Origin: Streptosporangium lutulentum
GTDB lineage: Bacteria; Actinomycetota; Actinomycetes; Streptosporangiales; Streptosporangiaceae
Assembly: GCF_030811455.1 (NCBI RefSeq)
Contig: NZ_JAUSQU010000001.1
Coordinates: forward strand, 1,116,001 to 1,180,000
Length of the DNA stretch: 64,000 nt
Direction of reading: 5' to 3'
Notes under the pieces: model-generated
Told to the model about the DNA's origin: nothing
Database searches by the model: none
The model's input: only the letters and a program-made list of their open reading frames with translations
Shown here: piece by piece, positions 39,615-47,336 of the stretch
How positions within the stretch are numbered: the first letter of the stretch is position 1
How the letters are laid out: the number at the start of each line of letters is the position of its first letter
Translations under genes and position numbers: made by a program

Positions 39615-40907
39615 ATGAAACCGATGAAGGTCGCGTTACTCGGCTGCGGGGTGGTCGGATCGCAGGTCGCCAGGCTGCTGCGCGAGCAGGCCGACGACAT
39701 CGCCGCGCGCGTCGGCGCCCCCTTCGAACTGGCGGGCGTCGCGGTCAGGAGGATCGACCGGCCCCGTGACCCCGCCCTGGACCCCGCCCTGCTGACCACC
39801 GACGCCGGAGCCCTCGTCACCGACCCGGACGTGGACGTCGTCATCGAGGTGATCGGCGGCGTCGAACCCGCCAAGAAGCTCATCCTGGAGGCGATGGCCA
39901 AGGGCAAGTCCGTCGTCACCGCGAACAAGGCACTGCTCGCCCAGGACGGCGCCGCCCTGCACCGGGCCGCCCGCAGGAACGGGGTGGACCTCTACTACGA
40001 GGCGAGCGTCGCCGGCGCGATCCCGCTGCTGCGTCCGCTGCGTGAATCCCTCGCCGGAGACCGCGTCACCCGGGTCATCGGCATCGTCAACGGCACCACG
40101 AACTACATCCTCGACCGGATGGACTCCACCGGCGCCTCGTTCGACGACGCGCTTCAGGAGGCGCAGGCGCTCGGCTACGCCGAGGCGGACCCGACCGCCG
40201 ACGTCGAGGGCTTCGACGCCGCGGCCAAGGCGGCCATCCTGGCCGGGCTGGCCTTCCACAGCCGGGTGACCTCCGCCGACGTCCACCGCGAGGGCATCAC
40301 CAGGATCACCGCGGCCGACATCGCCAACGCCCGCGCGATGGGATACGTGATCAAGCTGCTGGCCATCTGCGCTCGCGATGACGGGCACGGCGTGGGCGTC
40401 CGCGTGCACCCGGCGATGATCCCGCGGACCCACCCGCTGGCCGGGGTGCGCGAGGCGTACAACGCCGTCTTCGTGGAGGCGCGGTCCGCGGGGAGGCTGA
40501 TGTTCTACGGCGCCGGCGCGGGCGGCGCCCCCACCGCCAGCGCGGTGCTCGGCGACCTGGTGGCCGTCGCGCGCAACCGGCTCGCCGGGGTGTCCGGGCC
40601 GTCCGAGTCCGTCTACGCCGCGCTGCCCGTCCACCCGATGGGGGAGACCATGACCCGGTCCTACATCGCGCTGGAAGTGCTCGACAAGTCGGGCGTCCTG
40701 GCCCGCGTCGCCGAGGTGTTCGCCGAACACGACGTCTCCATCCAGACCGTACGCCAGGAGGGCCGGGGCGACGACGCGCAACTCATCGTGGTCACCCACC
40801 GGTCCAGTGACGCCGCGCTCGCCGCCACCGTCCGCCGGCTACGCCGCCTCGACGCGGTCCGCGCCGTCGGCACCGTGATGCGGGTGGAAGGTGAGGACAC
40901 GGCTTGA
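39615..40907 (+). CDS. hom: Homoserine dehydrogenase with ACT domain
   Basis: 430 aa, 13 bases after metH. N-terminal NAD(P) fold VALLGCGVVGSQVA, catalytic core with NGTTNYILDRM and the Lys of ADPTADVEGFDAAAK, and a C-terminal ACT regulatory domain (VLARVAEVFAEHDVSIQTV). It reduces aspartate semialdehyde to homoserine, the entry to methionine, threonine and isoleucine. thrB and thrC, its usual neighbours, are absent; next to metK-metH it looks like precursor supply for SAM. Leu8 is encoded by TTA (39636-39638), a rare codon in GC-rich actinomycetes that in Streptomyces makes expression depend on the bldA tRNA. Two hairpins follow the stop. Confidence 0.95.
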   Translation: MKPMKVALLGCGVVGSQVARLLREQADDIAARVGAPFELAGVAVRRIDRPRDPALDPALLTTDAGALVTDPDVDVVIEVIGGVEPAKKLILEAMAKGKSVVTANKALLAQDGAALHRAARRNGVDLYYEASVAGAIPLLRPLRESLAGDRVTRVIGIVNGTTNYILDRMDSTGASFDDALQEAQALGYAEADPTADVEGFDAAAKAAILAGLAFHSRVTSADVHREGITRITAADIANARAMGYVIKLLAICARDDGHGVGVRVHPAMIPRTHPLAGVREAYNAVFVEARSAGRLMFYGAGAGGAPTASAVLGDLVAVARNRLAGVSGPSESVYAALPVHPMGETMTRSYIALEVLDKSGVLARVAEVFAEHDVSIQTVRQEGRGDDAQLIVVTHRSSDAALAATVRRLRRLDAVRAVGTVMRVEGEDTA

Positions 40908-40918
40908 CCCGCGATCCT

Positions 40919-40995
40919 CAGGGCTCTCCGGGTCGCCCGCGAGCCCTGACCGAGCACACCCCAGGACCCGCCTCGCAGCATCTGGAGGCGGGTCC
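40919..40995. terminator. Two tandem hairpins ending the cluster operon
   Basis: Directly after the hom stop. First hairpin: 8-bp perfect stem 40919-40926 / 40941-40948. Second: 11-bp perfect stem GGACCCGCCTC (40964-40974) / 40985-40995, with a 10-base loop. They lie between convergent genes (hom on +, small gene on -) and can serve both directions. Neither has a T-run, which is usual in this group. Confidence 0.75.
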
Positions 40996-41030
40996 CGGCA
41001 TGACGTCCGCGGTGAGGGCGGGGCGGTCGC

Positions 41031-41288
41031 CTACTCGGCGATCCTGGTGCGCATCGTCCAGTGGAACACCCACGCGCTGGAGACGCCGCTCCTGACCCGC
41101 TCGAAGTGCTCGTAACCGGCGCCGTACGGCACCTTGATCTTGCCGGCGACCGCGGCGGCGTGCTCGACTCTGAGCTGCCGCGGGACATACGCCGGTCCTC
41201 CCTCCAATACGACGTCGACGGGTCCTTCATCTGGCGAGGCGGACTCTTCCGCGGTGGGCGGGGCGGCGAGAGCGATGGTCTTCCTCAT
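41031..41288 (-). CDS. DUF5988-like small protein
   Basis: 85 aa from the ATG at 41288, with AAAGGAG 8 bases upstream; a GTG at 41297 lies too close to that site. The middle and end (VVLEGGP, IKVPYGAGYEHFER, WTMRTRIAE) look like the small DUF5988 family that I recall as widespread in actinomycetes, often beside antibiotic clusters or regulators; function unknown. It has a proline/acid-rich N-terminus, no signal peptide and no membrane helix. It converges on hom, so it probably marks the edge of the biosynthetic cluster. About 265 bases of non-coding DNA separate it from kptA upstream. Confidence 0.7.
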   Translation of the reverse strand: MRKTIALAAPPTAEESASPDEGPVDVVLEGGPAYVPRQLRVEHAAAVAGKIKVPYGAGYEHFERVRSGVSSAWVFHWTMRTRIAE

Positions 41289-41553
41289 GCCGGACACTCC
41301 TTTGCCTGAGCCTCGGTTCGGCTGCCGGAAAGAGCGTCTGAGCAGCGCTCTCTCCAGATTTCATGCTTGCCTACCGGGCAGAAGAGGCACATCCCCCTAG
41401 GTACCCCTAGCACCATTCCGGTGACGCCTTGAGATCGCGAGGGGGATCCGCGCAGGTAGCGGCCTCGCCGTTTCGGATCCCACCGCCGGGAATCCCCGAT
41501 CGGCCCGGTGGTACGGGGACCGTTCACCGGTCCTTCCCCACGGAGATCGTCGA

Positions 41554-42096
41554 TCAGCCCGGGAAGCGGATGAACGCGGGCGGGACCTGCTCGGCCAGCC
41601 AGACGCCGTTGGCGCTGAGATGGAAGGCGTGCCCGTCCCGGTGCATCGCCCCGGCGTCCACCGCCAGGACGACCGGCACGCCACGGCGGGCGCCGACCCG
41701 GGTCGCGGTCTCCCGGTCCGGCGACAGGTGGACGTGGTTGCGGGTCATCGGCCGGAGCCCCTCCACCCGGATCGCGGCCAGGCTGCGGGCCACGGTCCCG
41801 TGGAAGAGGAACTGCGGCGGCTGAAGGACCGGCAGCTCCAGATCCACGGGCACCGAGTGGCCCTGGCTGGCCCGGATCCTCCCGTCCTCCACCAGGTAGC
41901 GCTGCTTGTCATTGACCGCCACGACGCGTTCCAGCTCGGCAGAAGAGATCGGGAATCCGTGCTCGGCCGCCGCGGCGAGCAGTGTCTCCACCTCCACCCA
42001 GCCGTGGGCGTCAAGCGTGATCCCGATCCGCTCCGGCCTGTGGCGCAGGTGCTTGGCCAGGTATTTGGAGATTTTCACTACGCGCCGCTCGTCCAC
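41554..42096 (-). CDS. kptA: RNA 2'-phosphotransferase (Tpt1/KptA)
   Basis: 180 aa from GTG 42096; the frame is open to 42243, but the conserved protein starts at VKISKYLAKHLRHRPE, and 180 aa is the usual family size. Motifs: KHLRHRPE, HGWVEVETLL, RIRASQGHS, FLFHGT and NHVHLSPDRETATRVG, the last forming the NAD-binding half. In yeast Tpt1 removes the splice-junction 2'-phosphate from tRNA using NAD. Bacteria lack that splicing pathway, and KptA may act on other 2'-phosphates or as an RNA repair or modification enzyme. No partner gene lies next to it. Confidence 0.93.
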   Translation of the reverse strand: MDERRVVKISKYLAKHLRHRPERIGITLDAHGWVEVETLLAAAAEHGFPISSAELERVVAVNDKQRYLVEDGRIRASQGHSVPVDLELPVLQPPQFLFHGTVARSLAAIRVEGLRPMTRNHVHLSPDRETATRVGARRGVPVVLAVDAGAMHRDGHAFHLSANGVWLAEQVPPAFIRFPG

Positions 42097-42605
42097 CTCT
42101 CCCGCCTTTCTTCCCGGCCGGCATCGGGAGGGTCCCTGGCCGGAGGCTCGTCGCCGCTTCCAGCCGTCTCCCGCGCATGCCATCCTCGCCGAGGTGACGA
42201 AGATATGAGGCCGACCAGCCGGTTCACAAGACCGAACCGGCATCCCGGCTGCCGGCCGGCGGACTCGTTACGCGGAAAGGAACCGTGGGTTTTCCGACGA
42301 ACCTTCTCCGCACGTCTGCTACGGCATCAGTGGTGGGGCGCAATGGAACGAATGTATGGTGGCCGCCTGATCGGTGTTGAGCATCCGCTTTCGGCGGGGA
42401 GTCATCCCAACGTCGTGTCCGGGCTGGAGTTCGCCGGGTGGCTCATCCGGTCACCGAGACGGTCCGGCTCCTGACGGGCGCTCCACCGCGACGTATTCGA
42501 CTGTGGTGTGAGTGAGGATCGATACCAGATGTCGACCGGTGCGGCTCCGGCCGCCCGAGCCGGAAAGGCCGTGTCAGTGAGTCTTGAGACCAGGGTGTCC
42601 GGCCG
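42097..42605. other. Non-coding stretch of about 510 bases between kptA and a GtrA-like gene
   Basis: Separates two divergently transcribed genes, so it should hold both promoters. GC is lower in patches than in neighbouring genes. The only short frame with any appeal (ATG 42343 to 42474, 43 codons) lacks a ribosome site. I see no clear RNA gene, repeat or -35/-10 pair. Confidence 0.5.
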
Positions 42606-43172
42606 GTGAGAAGCTCGGGATGCGTCGAAAGAGCAAAAGCAGTACTCGCAAGATTGCCAGGACCGCTGCCCGCCCTTGCGCTGAAGCATCGTGAGCTGCT
42701 GAAGTTCGCGGCGGTGGGCGGAGCAGCGTTCCTGGTGGACAACGCGGTGTTCTACGGGCTGAAGCTAACTGTTCTGGAACCGAAGCCGGTGACCGCGAAG
42801 GTCATCGCGGTGCTCGTGGCGACGATCGTGTCCTATGTGCTGAACCGTGAATGGTCGTTCCGGACCAGGGGCGGTCGCGAGCGCCATCACGAGGCGGCGC
42901 TGTTCTTCCTGGTAAGTGGCGTTGGTCTGGTGCTCAGCTCCGTGCCGCTATGGATCTCCCGGTACGTGTTCCTGCTGGAGACCCCGGACGTGAGCCTGGT
43001 CACCCAGGAGATCGCCGACTTCATGAGCGCGCAGGTCATCGGCACGCTGATCGCCATGGTCTTTCGTTTCTGGGCGTTCCGGAAGTGGGTCTTCCCCGAC
43101 GAGGAGGCCCACCCCGGCCGCGTACGGCTGGCTCCGGCTCCCAAGCCCAGGCCCAAGGACGAGGCGGCCTGA
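42606..43172 (+). CDS. GtrA-family membrane protein
   Basis: 188 aa from GTG 42606. Four predicted membrane helices (about residues 33-55, 63-83, 98-118 and 138-160). The family hallmarks NREWSFR after helix 2 and FRKWVFP after helix 4 are present, as is FAAVGGAAFLVDNAVF in helix 1. GtrA proteins are thought to flip polyprenyl-linked sugars or otherwise serve cell-surface polysaccharide synthesis. The C-terminal tail is Pro/Lys-rich and probably cytoplasmic. No glycosyltransferase gene is adjacent, so the substrate is unknown. Confidence 0.88.
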   Translation: MRSSGCVERAKAVLARLPGPLPALALKHRELLKFAAVGGAAFLVDNAVFYGLKLTVLEPKPVTAKVIAVLVATIVSYVLNREWSFRTRGGRERHHEAALFFLVSGVGLVLSSVPLWISRYVFLLETPDVSLVTQEIADFMSAQVIGTLIAMVFRFWAFRKWVFPDEEAHPGRVRLAPAPKPRPKDEAA

Positions 43173-43465
43173 TCCAACCCTCCACTCGCCGGGCAGCCGC
43201 GGTGCATTGACCTGGTCAGTGCCGCTCGTTGTCCCCCAGGGCCACATCACCGCAGGTCGTCGCCTTAGCGCCGGTTCCCGCGCCATTCCGGTCTCGCGCA
43301 CCGCACGGCGGCCCACCACCGAAACCCCTGCTCTCGGCCTCGCCTCCTGACCTGCGTCCGTGGCCTTCACCCGAGCCTGCCGGGCGGTCGGCAGCGTCCC
43401 GTGAACTCGTTTCCTGACTTGTGTGAAAGACGGTCGACACTACTTCCTTGAAAAGGCCCACCCCC
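43173..43465. promoter_or_regulatory. Upstream region of the ECF sigma factor gene
   Basis: About 290 non-coding bases. The last 50 before the sigma gene are less GC-rich than the rest and end in AAAAGG (43451-43456) 9 bases before the ATG. If the sigma factor autoregulates, its own promoter would lie here; I cannot name a motif. Confidence 0.35.
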
Positions 43466-44044
43466 ATGCCGCTCAGTACGACCCTGTCTGACGCCGCCCT
43501 GATCGAACGGTCGTGGCGAGATCCCGAGGATTTCGCCTTGCTGTTCGACAGGCACGCCGGACACATCCACCGTTATGTGGCCCGCCGGCTCGGCGACGAC
43601 ACGGCCGACGACGTCGTCTCCGAGACGTTCCTCGCCGCGTTCAGGCAGCGCCGCGACTACGACACCGCCCGTCCGGAGGCCCTGCCCTGGTTGTACGGCT
43701 TCGCGACCAACTTCATCCGCCGGCATCAGCGCGCTGAGAGACACCGCTATAAGGCGTACTCGAAAATGGGCGTGCTTCCCGACGCCGACGACGCCGCGGA
43801 ACAAGCTCTTGAGCGGGCGAGCGCGCATGCCGTACGCCGCCCTCTCGCCCAGGCGCTCGCCTCGCTGAAGGCCCGCGACCGCGACGTCCTCTTGCTCGTG
43901 GCCTGGGCTGACCTTACCTATGAGGAGGTCGCCAATGCTCTGTCCATCCCGATTGGAACAGTCCGTTCCCGCCTCAACCGCGCGCGGGCCATCGTCCGCA
44001 GCGCCCTCGGCAGCACCGACCCCACGACGGAGCAGATCTCATGA
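43466..44044 (+). CDS. ECF-type RNA polymerase sigma factor
   Basis: 192 aa from ATG 43466; an in-frame TTG at 43448 would add six residues but overlaps the ribosome site. Sigma region 2 is at LFDRHAGHIHRYVARRLG with VVSETFLAAF (core-binding and -10 helices). Region 4 is LTYEEVANALSIPIGTVRSR, a helix-turn-helix for the -35 box. There is no region 1.1 or 3, as in ECF factors. The stop overlaps the start of a membrane-anchored partner (ATGA), the usual sigma/anti-sigma layout. Confidence 0.95.
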   Translation: MPLSTTLSDAALIERSWRDPEDFALLFDRHAGHIHRYVARRLGDDTADDVVSETFLAAFRQRRDYDTARPEALPWLYGFATNFIRRHQRAERHRYKAYSKMGVLPDADDAAEQALERASAHAVRRPLAQALASLKARDRDVLLLVAWADLTYEEVANALSIPIGTVRSRLNRARAIVRSALGSTDPTTEQIS

Positions 44045-44994
44045 ACGACCTGACCGAACTGCGCGACCTGTTCGCCGACAAGGCGCACGCCACTGCGGAC
44101 CGCCTCGCTCCCGCCCGTGCCGCCCTTCTGGCCGAGGCCCGCACGAAGCGCCGGCCCTGGGCCCGGCCGGTCGGCCTGCGGCGTCTGATGCTGGCAGGCG
44201 GCCTGGTCGCGGCGATGACCGCAGGAGTGATCGCCGTCCAGACGTTCAATCCCGCCGCGCCCGCGAGCGCCGCCGAGGTCCTGAGGCTGGCGGCCGAGGC
44301 CGCGAGCGCCACCCCGTGGCCGGAACCCCGCGACGACCAGTATCTCCACTACGAGCGGATCGCGGAGACGCGCAGCGAGAACGGCGTTCCCAACGTCGGT
44401 CCGCGCCACATCACGGGCGAGGTCTGGGAGTCCGTCGACGGCTCCCGCCCAGAACTGTGGTGGCACAAGCCGTCGAAGTCCCACCCCCAGGACCGCGAGT
44501 ACAAGGAGCTCCTGACCCGGTGCCCCAGCGGACCTGGCGCGGGGCGCTCCGCCTACGCCGACCTCCGTGGGTGGCCGACCGACCAGGAGCAGCTCCGGCA
44601 CAAACTTGCCGAACTCGGCAACAAGATGGTCCTCAAAAAGGACACCGCGACCCAGATCTGGCGCGCCGTCGTCAGCGTCCTCGGCAGCCCGATCCCGCCC
44701 AAGCAGCAGGCAGCCATCTTCAAGATCGCCGCGACCCTGCCGGGCATCGAGACGGAAGAGCTCAAGGACGTCACCGGCACATCGGGCATCGCCGTGACCC
44801 GGGTGGACAACCGAGGCCCCGGGGGCGCCATCTCCCGCGAATCCCTCATCTTCGACAAGACCTCCTACGTCCTCCTGGGCGGCCAGGAACTCGCGCTGGG
44901 GCAAGGGCGTGAACTCTGGTCCATCACCCGTCCGCAGATCATCGACGTACTCCCGGCCTGGTCCAAGTCCCTGAAGCCGCGCGGCTGCGCCTAA
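44041..44994 (+). CDS. CU044_5270-family membrane-anchored partner of the sigma factor
   Basis: 317 aa, coupled to the sigma gene by a 4-base overlap. A cytoplasmic N-terminus of about 45 residues, one membrane helix (LMLAGGLVAAMTAGVIAV, about 48-66) and a large outer domain with many charged residues and one TRCPSGPG stretch. Proteins of this layout follow SigE-like ECF genes in many actinomycetes and are presumed anti-sigma factors or signal sensors; direct evidence for the family is thin. The gene ends exactly where the IS element at 44994 begins. Joining the flanks across the insertion gives TAG instead of TAA, so the protein itself is unchanged. Confidence 0.85.
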   Translation: MNDLTELRDLFADKAHATADRLAPARAALLAEARTKRRPWARPVGLRRLMLAGGLVAAMTAGVIAVQTFNPAAPASAAEVLRLAAEAASATPWPEPRDDQYLHYERIAETRSENGVPNVGPRHITGEVWESVDGSRPELWWHKPSKSHPQDREYKELLTRCPSGPGAGRSAYADLRGWPTDQEQLRHKLAELGNKMVLKKDTATQIWRAVVSVLGSPIPPKQQAAIFKIAATLPGIETEELKDVTGTSGIAVTRVDNRGPGGAISRESLIFDKTSYVLLGGQELALGQGRELWSITRPQIIDVLPAWSKSLKPRGCA

Positions 44995-45081
44995 TGCAAC
45001 GTTCCTCATTGCATGTTGCGTTTGCCTCTGGTCAGCGGTCCTGACCAGGGGCATCGTGGATGGTGGGGAGGTGATGCTGTC

Positions 45082-45690
45082 ATGCCGAAACTGCTGCACG
45101 CCCGGACACCGCGTGATGGCGAGGAAGAGCGTCAGATCCGCAGGCTCGCCGGTGCCCGACATGCCCCTGCCGACTGGATTCAACGTGCTCAGATCGTCGT
45201 GTTGAGCTGGGAGGGGATGCGCGGCCCGGCGATCGCCGCCCGGCTGGGCTGTCACCCGGAGACGGTGCGCCGCCGGGTGCGCCGGTTCAACGCCGAAGGC
45301 ATCGACGGGCTCGGTGATCGGCCCGGGCCCGGCCGTAGACCGCGGATCACTCAGGCCGAGCGATCGCGGATCATCGCGCTGGTCAAGACGACGCCGCCGG
45401 GGCGGTTGCGCTGGCGGCCCTGGGGGGAGTTGGAGGCTGACGATGAGGAGGGGCCAGCGGTGTGGACCCTGGATGCCCTGACCGCCGCCGCCCGTGAGCA
45501 GGGCATCAACATTGCCCGCTCCCAGGTGCGCCGGATCCTGCTGAAGGAAGGGGTGAGATGGCGCCGCACCCGATCCTGGACCATGAGCAAGGACCCGGAC
45601 TTCGCCGCAAAAGAACACAGGTCGTCGGCCTGTACACCGACCCGCCGCCCGGCGCGGTCGTCGTCTGCGCCGACGAACTGGGGCCGGTAA
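45082..45690 (+). CDS. IS630 transposase, N-terminal frame (helix-turn-helix)
   Basis: 202 aa from ATG 45082, preceded by GGGGAGG. This is the DNA-binding part: GPAIAARLGCHPETVRRRVR is a helix-turn-helix, with a second winged-helix segment at DALTAAAREQGINIARSQVR. Homology continues only to about KDPDFAAK, after which this frame becomes meaningless and the DDE domain carries on in the -1 frame. The run GCAAAAG at the crossover is a plausible slippery site for programmed -1 frameshifting, so a full transposase could still be made. Confidence 0.88.
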   Translation: MPKLLHARTPRDGEEERQIRRLAGARHAPADWIQRAQIVVLSWEGMRGPAIAARLGCHPETVRRRVRRFNAEGIDGLGDRPGPGRRPRITQAERSRIIALVKTTPPGRLRWRPWGELEADDEEGPAVWTLDALTAAAREQGINIARSQVRRILLKEGVRWRRTRSWTMSKDPDFAAKEHRSSACTPTRRPARSSSAPTNWGR

Positions 45691-46217
45691 CCCCGCGCAC
45701 GTTCCCGCCCGCGCCCGCCTGGTCACCCGACGGCCACCGGATCAAAGCGTCGCTGGAGTACTTTCGCGGCCCTGACAAGACCTGGGTATACGGCGCGCTT
45801 CGTGTTGCCGACGGTACTGCGGTCACGATGACCGCCTCGTCTCGCAACAGCTTCTTCTACCAGCGGTTTCTCCAGCAGGTCGAGGAGGCCAATCCCGGCG
45901 AGAACGATATCTGGGTCATCGCCGACAACCTCTCCAGCCATGACAGTCTGGCCACCCGGACCTGGCTGGCCGATCACCCGCGGATCCGGCACGCGTTCAT
46001 CCCGGTCGGCGCCTGCTGGCTCAACCTGCAGGAGGCGTGGTGGCGGATCTTCCGTCACCACGCGCTGGCCGGAGTGTCCTTCGCTGACGGCAGGGACATC
46101 GACCACGCCACTCGCATCGCCACCGCCCAGCTCAACCAGCGGGCTAAACCTTGGGTCTGGGGACGGCCACCACCAGCTCCCAGGCACCTACGCCGTCAGT
46201 TCACCTACAGCATTTGA
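45558..46217 (+). CDS. IS630 transposase, C-terminal frame (DDE domain)
   Basis: 219-codon frame overlapping the first by 133 bases; meaningful protein starts near RTQVVGLYTDPP. The three catalytic acids are visible: Asp in VVVCADELGP, Asp in VIADNLSSH and Glu in NLQEAWW. The sequence reads to the end of the element without damage. Produced most likely as a fusion with the upstream frame by -1 frameshift rather than from its own start, since no ribosome site precedes the ATG. Confidence 0.87.
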   Translation: MAPHPILDHEQGPGLRRKRTQVVGLYTDPPPGAVVVCADELGPVTPRTFPPAPAWSPDGHRIKASLEYFRGPDKTWVYGALRVADGTAVTMTASSRNSFFYQRFLQQVEEANPGENDIWVIADNLSSHDSLATRTWLADHPRIRHAFIPVGACWLNLQEAWWRIFRHHALAGVSFADGRDIDHATRIATAQLNQRAKPWVWGRPPPAPRHLRRQFTYSI

Positions 46218-46335
46218 GGAACGTTGCACTAGGCCGCTTTCAAGTGGGCTGATCCAAATCGCGGTCCAGGGTCACCGCAGGTCAGCGCGCCGTTCAATTC
46301 ATAGCGCGCTGACCTCGCACAATCAGTCGTTTGTG

Positions 46336-46371
46336 AGAGTTCTGCACCTAGCCAGAGTTCTGCACCTAGCC
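46336..46371. repeat. Perfect 18-bp tandem duplication at the 3' end of the SDR gene
   Basis: AGAGTTCTGCACCTAGCC occurs twice without a gap (46336-46353, 46354-46371). The right-hand copy contains the stop codon and last codon of the SDR gene read on the minus strand. It looks like a fresh slippage or target-site event close to the IS. Confidence 0.9.
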
Positions 46372-47103
46372 GAGGGCGGGTTGGCCGCCCATGGCGCTGA
46401 GGGTGGCGCCGTTGACGTAGCTGGCGTCCGGGGATGCCAGGAAGGCGACAGCCGCGGCGATCTCTTCGGGGGCGGCGACGCGCTTGAGGGCGACGGCCTG
46501 TCCGGCGGATTCGAAGGCGTCGCCGAAGGCGGCGGTGCCTTCGGTGCGGGTGGGGCCTGCGGCAACGGCGTTGACGCGTACGTCATCAGGGCCGTATTCG
46601 GCTGCCCACACGCGGGTGAGGGATTCCAGGGCGGCTTTGGTGGCGCCGTAGATGCCGCTGCCGAAGCCGGGAGTGTCGGCGGCGCCGCTGCTGATGTTGA
46701 CGATCGCGCCGTGTCCGCGTGCGGTCATGCCGGGGGCGAGGGCCTGGACTAGGAGGTAGGGGGCGCGCAGGTTGATGGCGATGTGAGCGTCGAAGATGGC
46801 CGGGGCGGTGTCGGCTGTGCGGGCGAAGTGGAAGATGCCCGCGTTGTTGACCAGGATGTCGACGTTGCCGGCGCGTTCGGCGAGTGCGGTCACCTGTGTG
46901 GGGTCGGACAGATCGGCGGGCTCGAAGCGGGCTCTCACGCCGAGGGCTTCGATCTGCTGGAGGGCGTCGACGGCGCGTCCCTTGTCGCGACCGTGGACGA
47001 TGATGTCGGCGCCGCGTGCGGCCAGGGCCAGGGCGGTAGCGCGGCCGATGCCTGCGGTGGCTCCGGTGACCAGGGCGGTCTGCTGGGCGAGGTCCTTGCT
47101 CAT
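46366..47103 (-). CDS. Short-chain dehydrogenase/reductase (SDR)
   Basis: 245 aa from ATG 47103; the open frame continues upstream but starts being SDR-like only at MSKDLAQQ. Classical SDR motifs: TGATAGIG cofactor loop, NNAG, NISSG with the catalytic Ser, YGATK with Tyr and Lys, and a C-terminal SYVNGATLSAMGG. It probably reduces or oxidises a small carbonyl or alcohol with NAD(P)H; the substrate is unknown. It is the third gene of a minus-strand set with an MFS exporter and a small ORF, divergent from an XRE-cupin regulator, so detoxification of an exported compound is plausible. Confidence 0.93.
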   Translation of the reverse strand: MSKDLAQQTALVTGATAGIGRATALALAARGADIIVHGRDKGRAVDALQQIEALGVRARFEPADLSDPTQVTALAERAGNVDILVNNAGIFHFARTADTAPAIFDAHIAINLRAPYLLVQALAPGMTARGHGAIVNISSGAADTPGFGSGIYGATKAALESLTRVWAAEYGPDDVRVNAVAAGPTRTEGTAAFGDAFESAGQAVALKRVAAPEEIAAAVAFLASPDASYVNGATLSAMGGQPALG

Positions 47104-47135
47104 GATCGTGCTTCTTTCTTCGTGGTGCGGGTGGT

Positions 47136-47336
47136 TCAGCGGGTGTGCCGGGCGGTGAGGACGGTGTCGTGGATGGTCACCGGCGTGCCGTCGGGCGTGG
47201 TGGCGGTGCGGGGGCGTACGGCTCGGGTGGTGACCGTCCATGCGTGTGCGGTCAGGTGGTCGGGAGGAAGGCGGCACTGAAACGCGGGTCGCGCTCGGTC
47301 ATCGGTGAACTCCTCGGGGCCGTTAGGGGTGATCAT
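47136..47336 (-). CDS. Small hypothetical protein coupled to the exporter gene
   Basis: 66 aa from ATG 47336, which overlaps the exporter stop by 4 bases (ATGA), a strong hint of translation. No membrane helix or signal; the sequence is Thr/Arg/Pro-rich (TVTTRAVRPRTATTPDGTP) and I recognise no family. It lies between the exporter and the SDR with a 32-base gap to the latter. Could be a spurious frame, but the coupling argues for a real product. Confidence 0.5.
   Translation of the reverse strand: MITPNGPEEFTDDRARPAFQCRLPPDHLTAHAWTVTTRAVRPRTATTPDGTPVTIHDTVLTARHTR

Larger units (their letters stand above)
44994..46230 (+). mobile_element. IS630-type insertion sequence, 1237 bp
   Basis: Bounded by TA on both sides (44992-44993 and 46231-46232), the target duplication of IS630/Tc1-type elements. 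The ends are 14-bp perfect inverted repeats, TGCAACGTTCCTCA at 44995-45008 and its complement at 46216-46229, each one base inside the TA. It carries a transposase split over two overlapping frames. It landed in the TA of the stop codon of the upstream gene. Confidence 0.93.

Noticed and set aside
35969..39928. Minus-strand frame of 1319 codons opposite metH
   Set aside because: No recognisable domain; metH on the plus strand is complete with all catalytic ligands.
42343..42474. 43-codon frame MERMYGGRLIG in the kptA-gtrA gap
   Set aside because: No ribosome site, no known family, weak composition signal.
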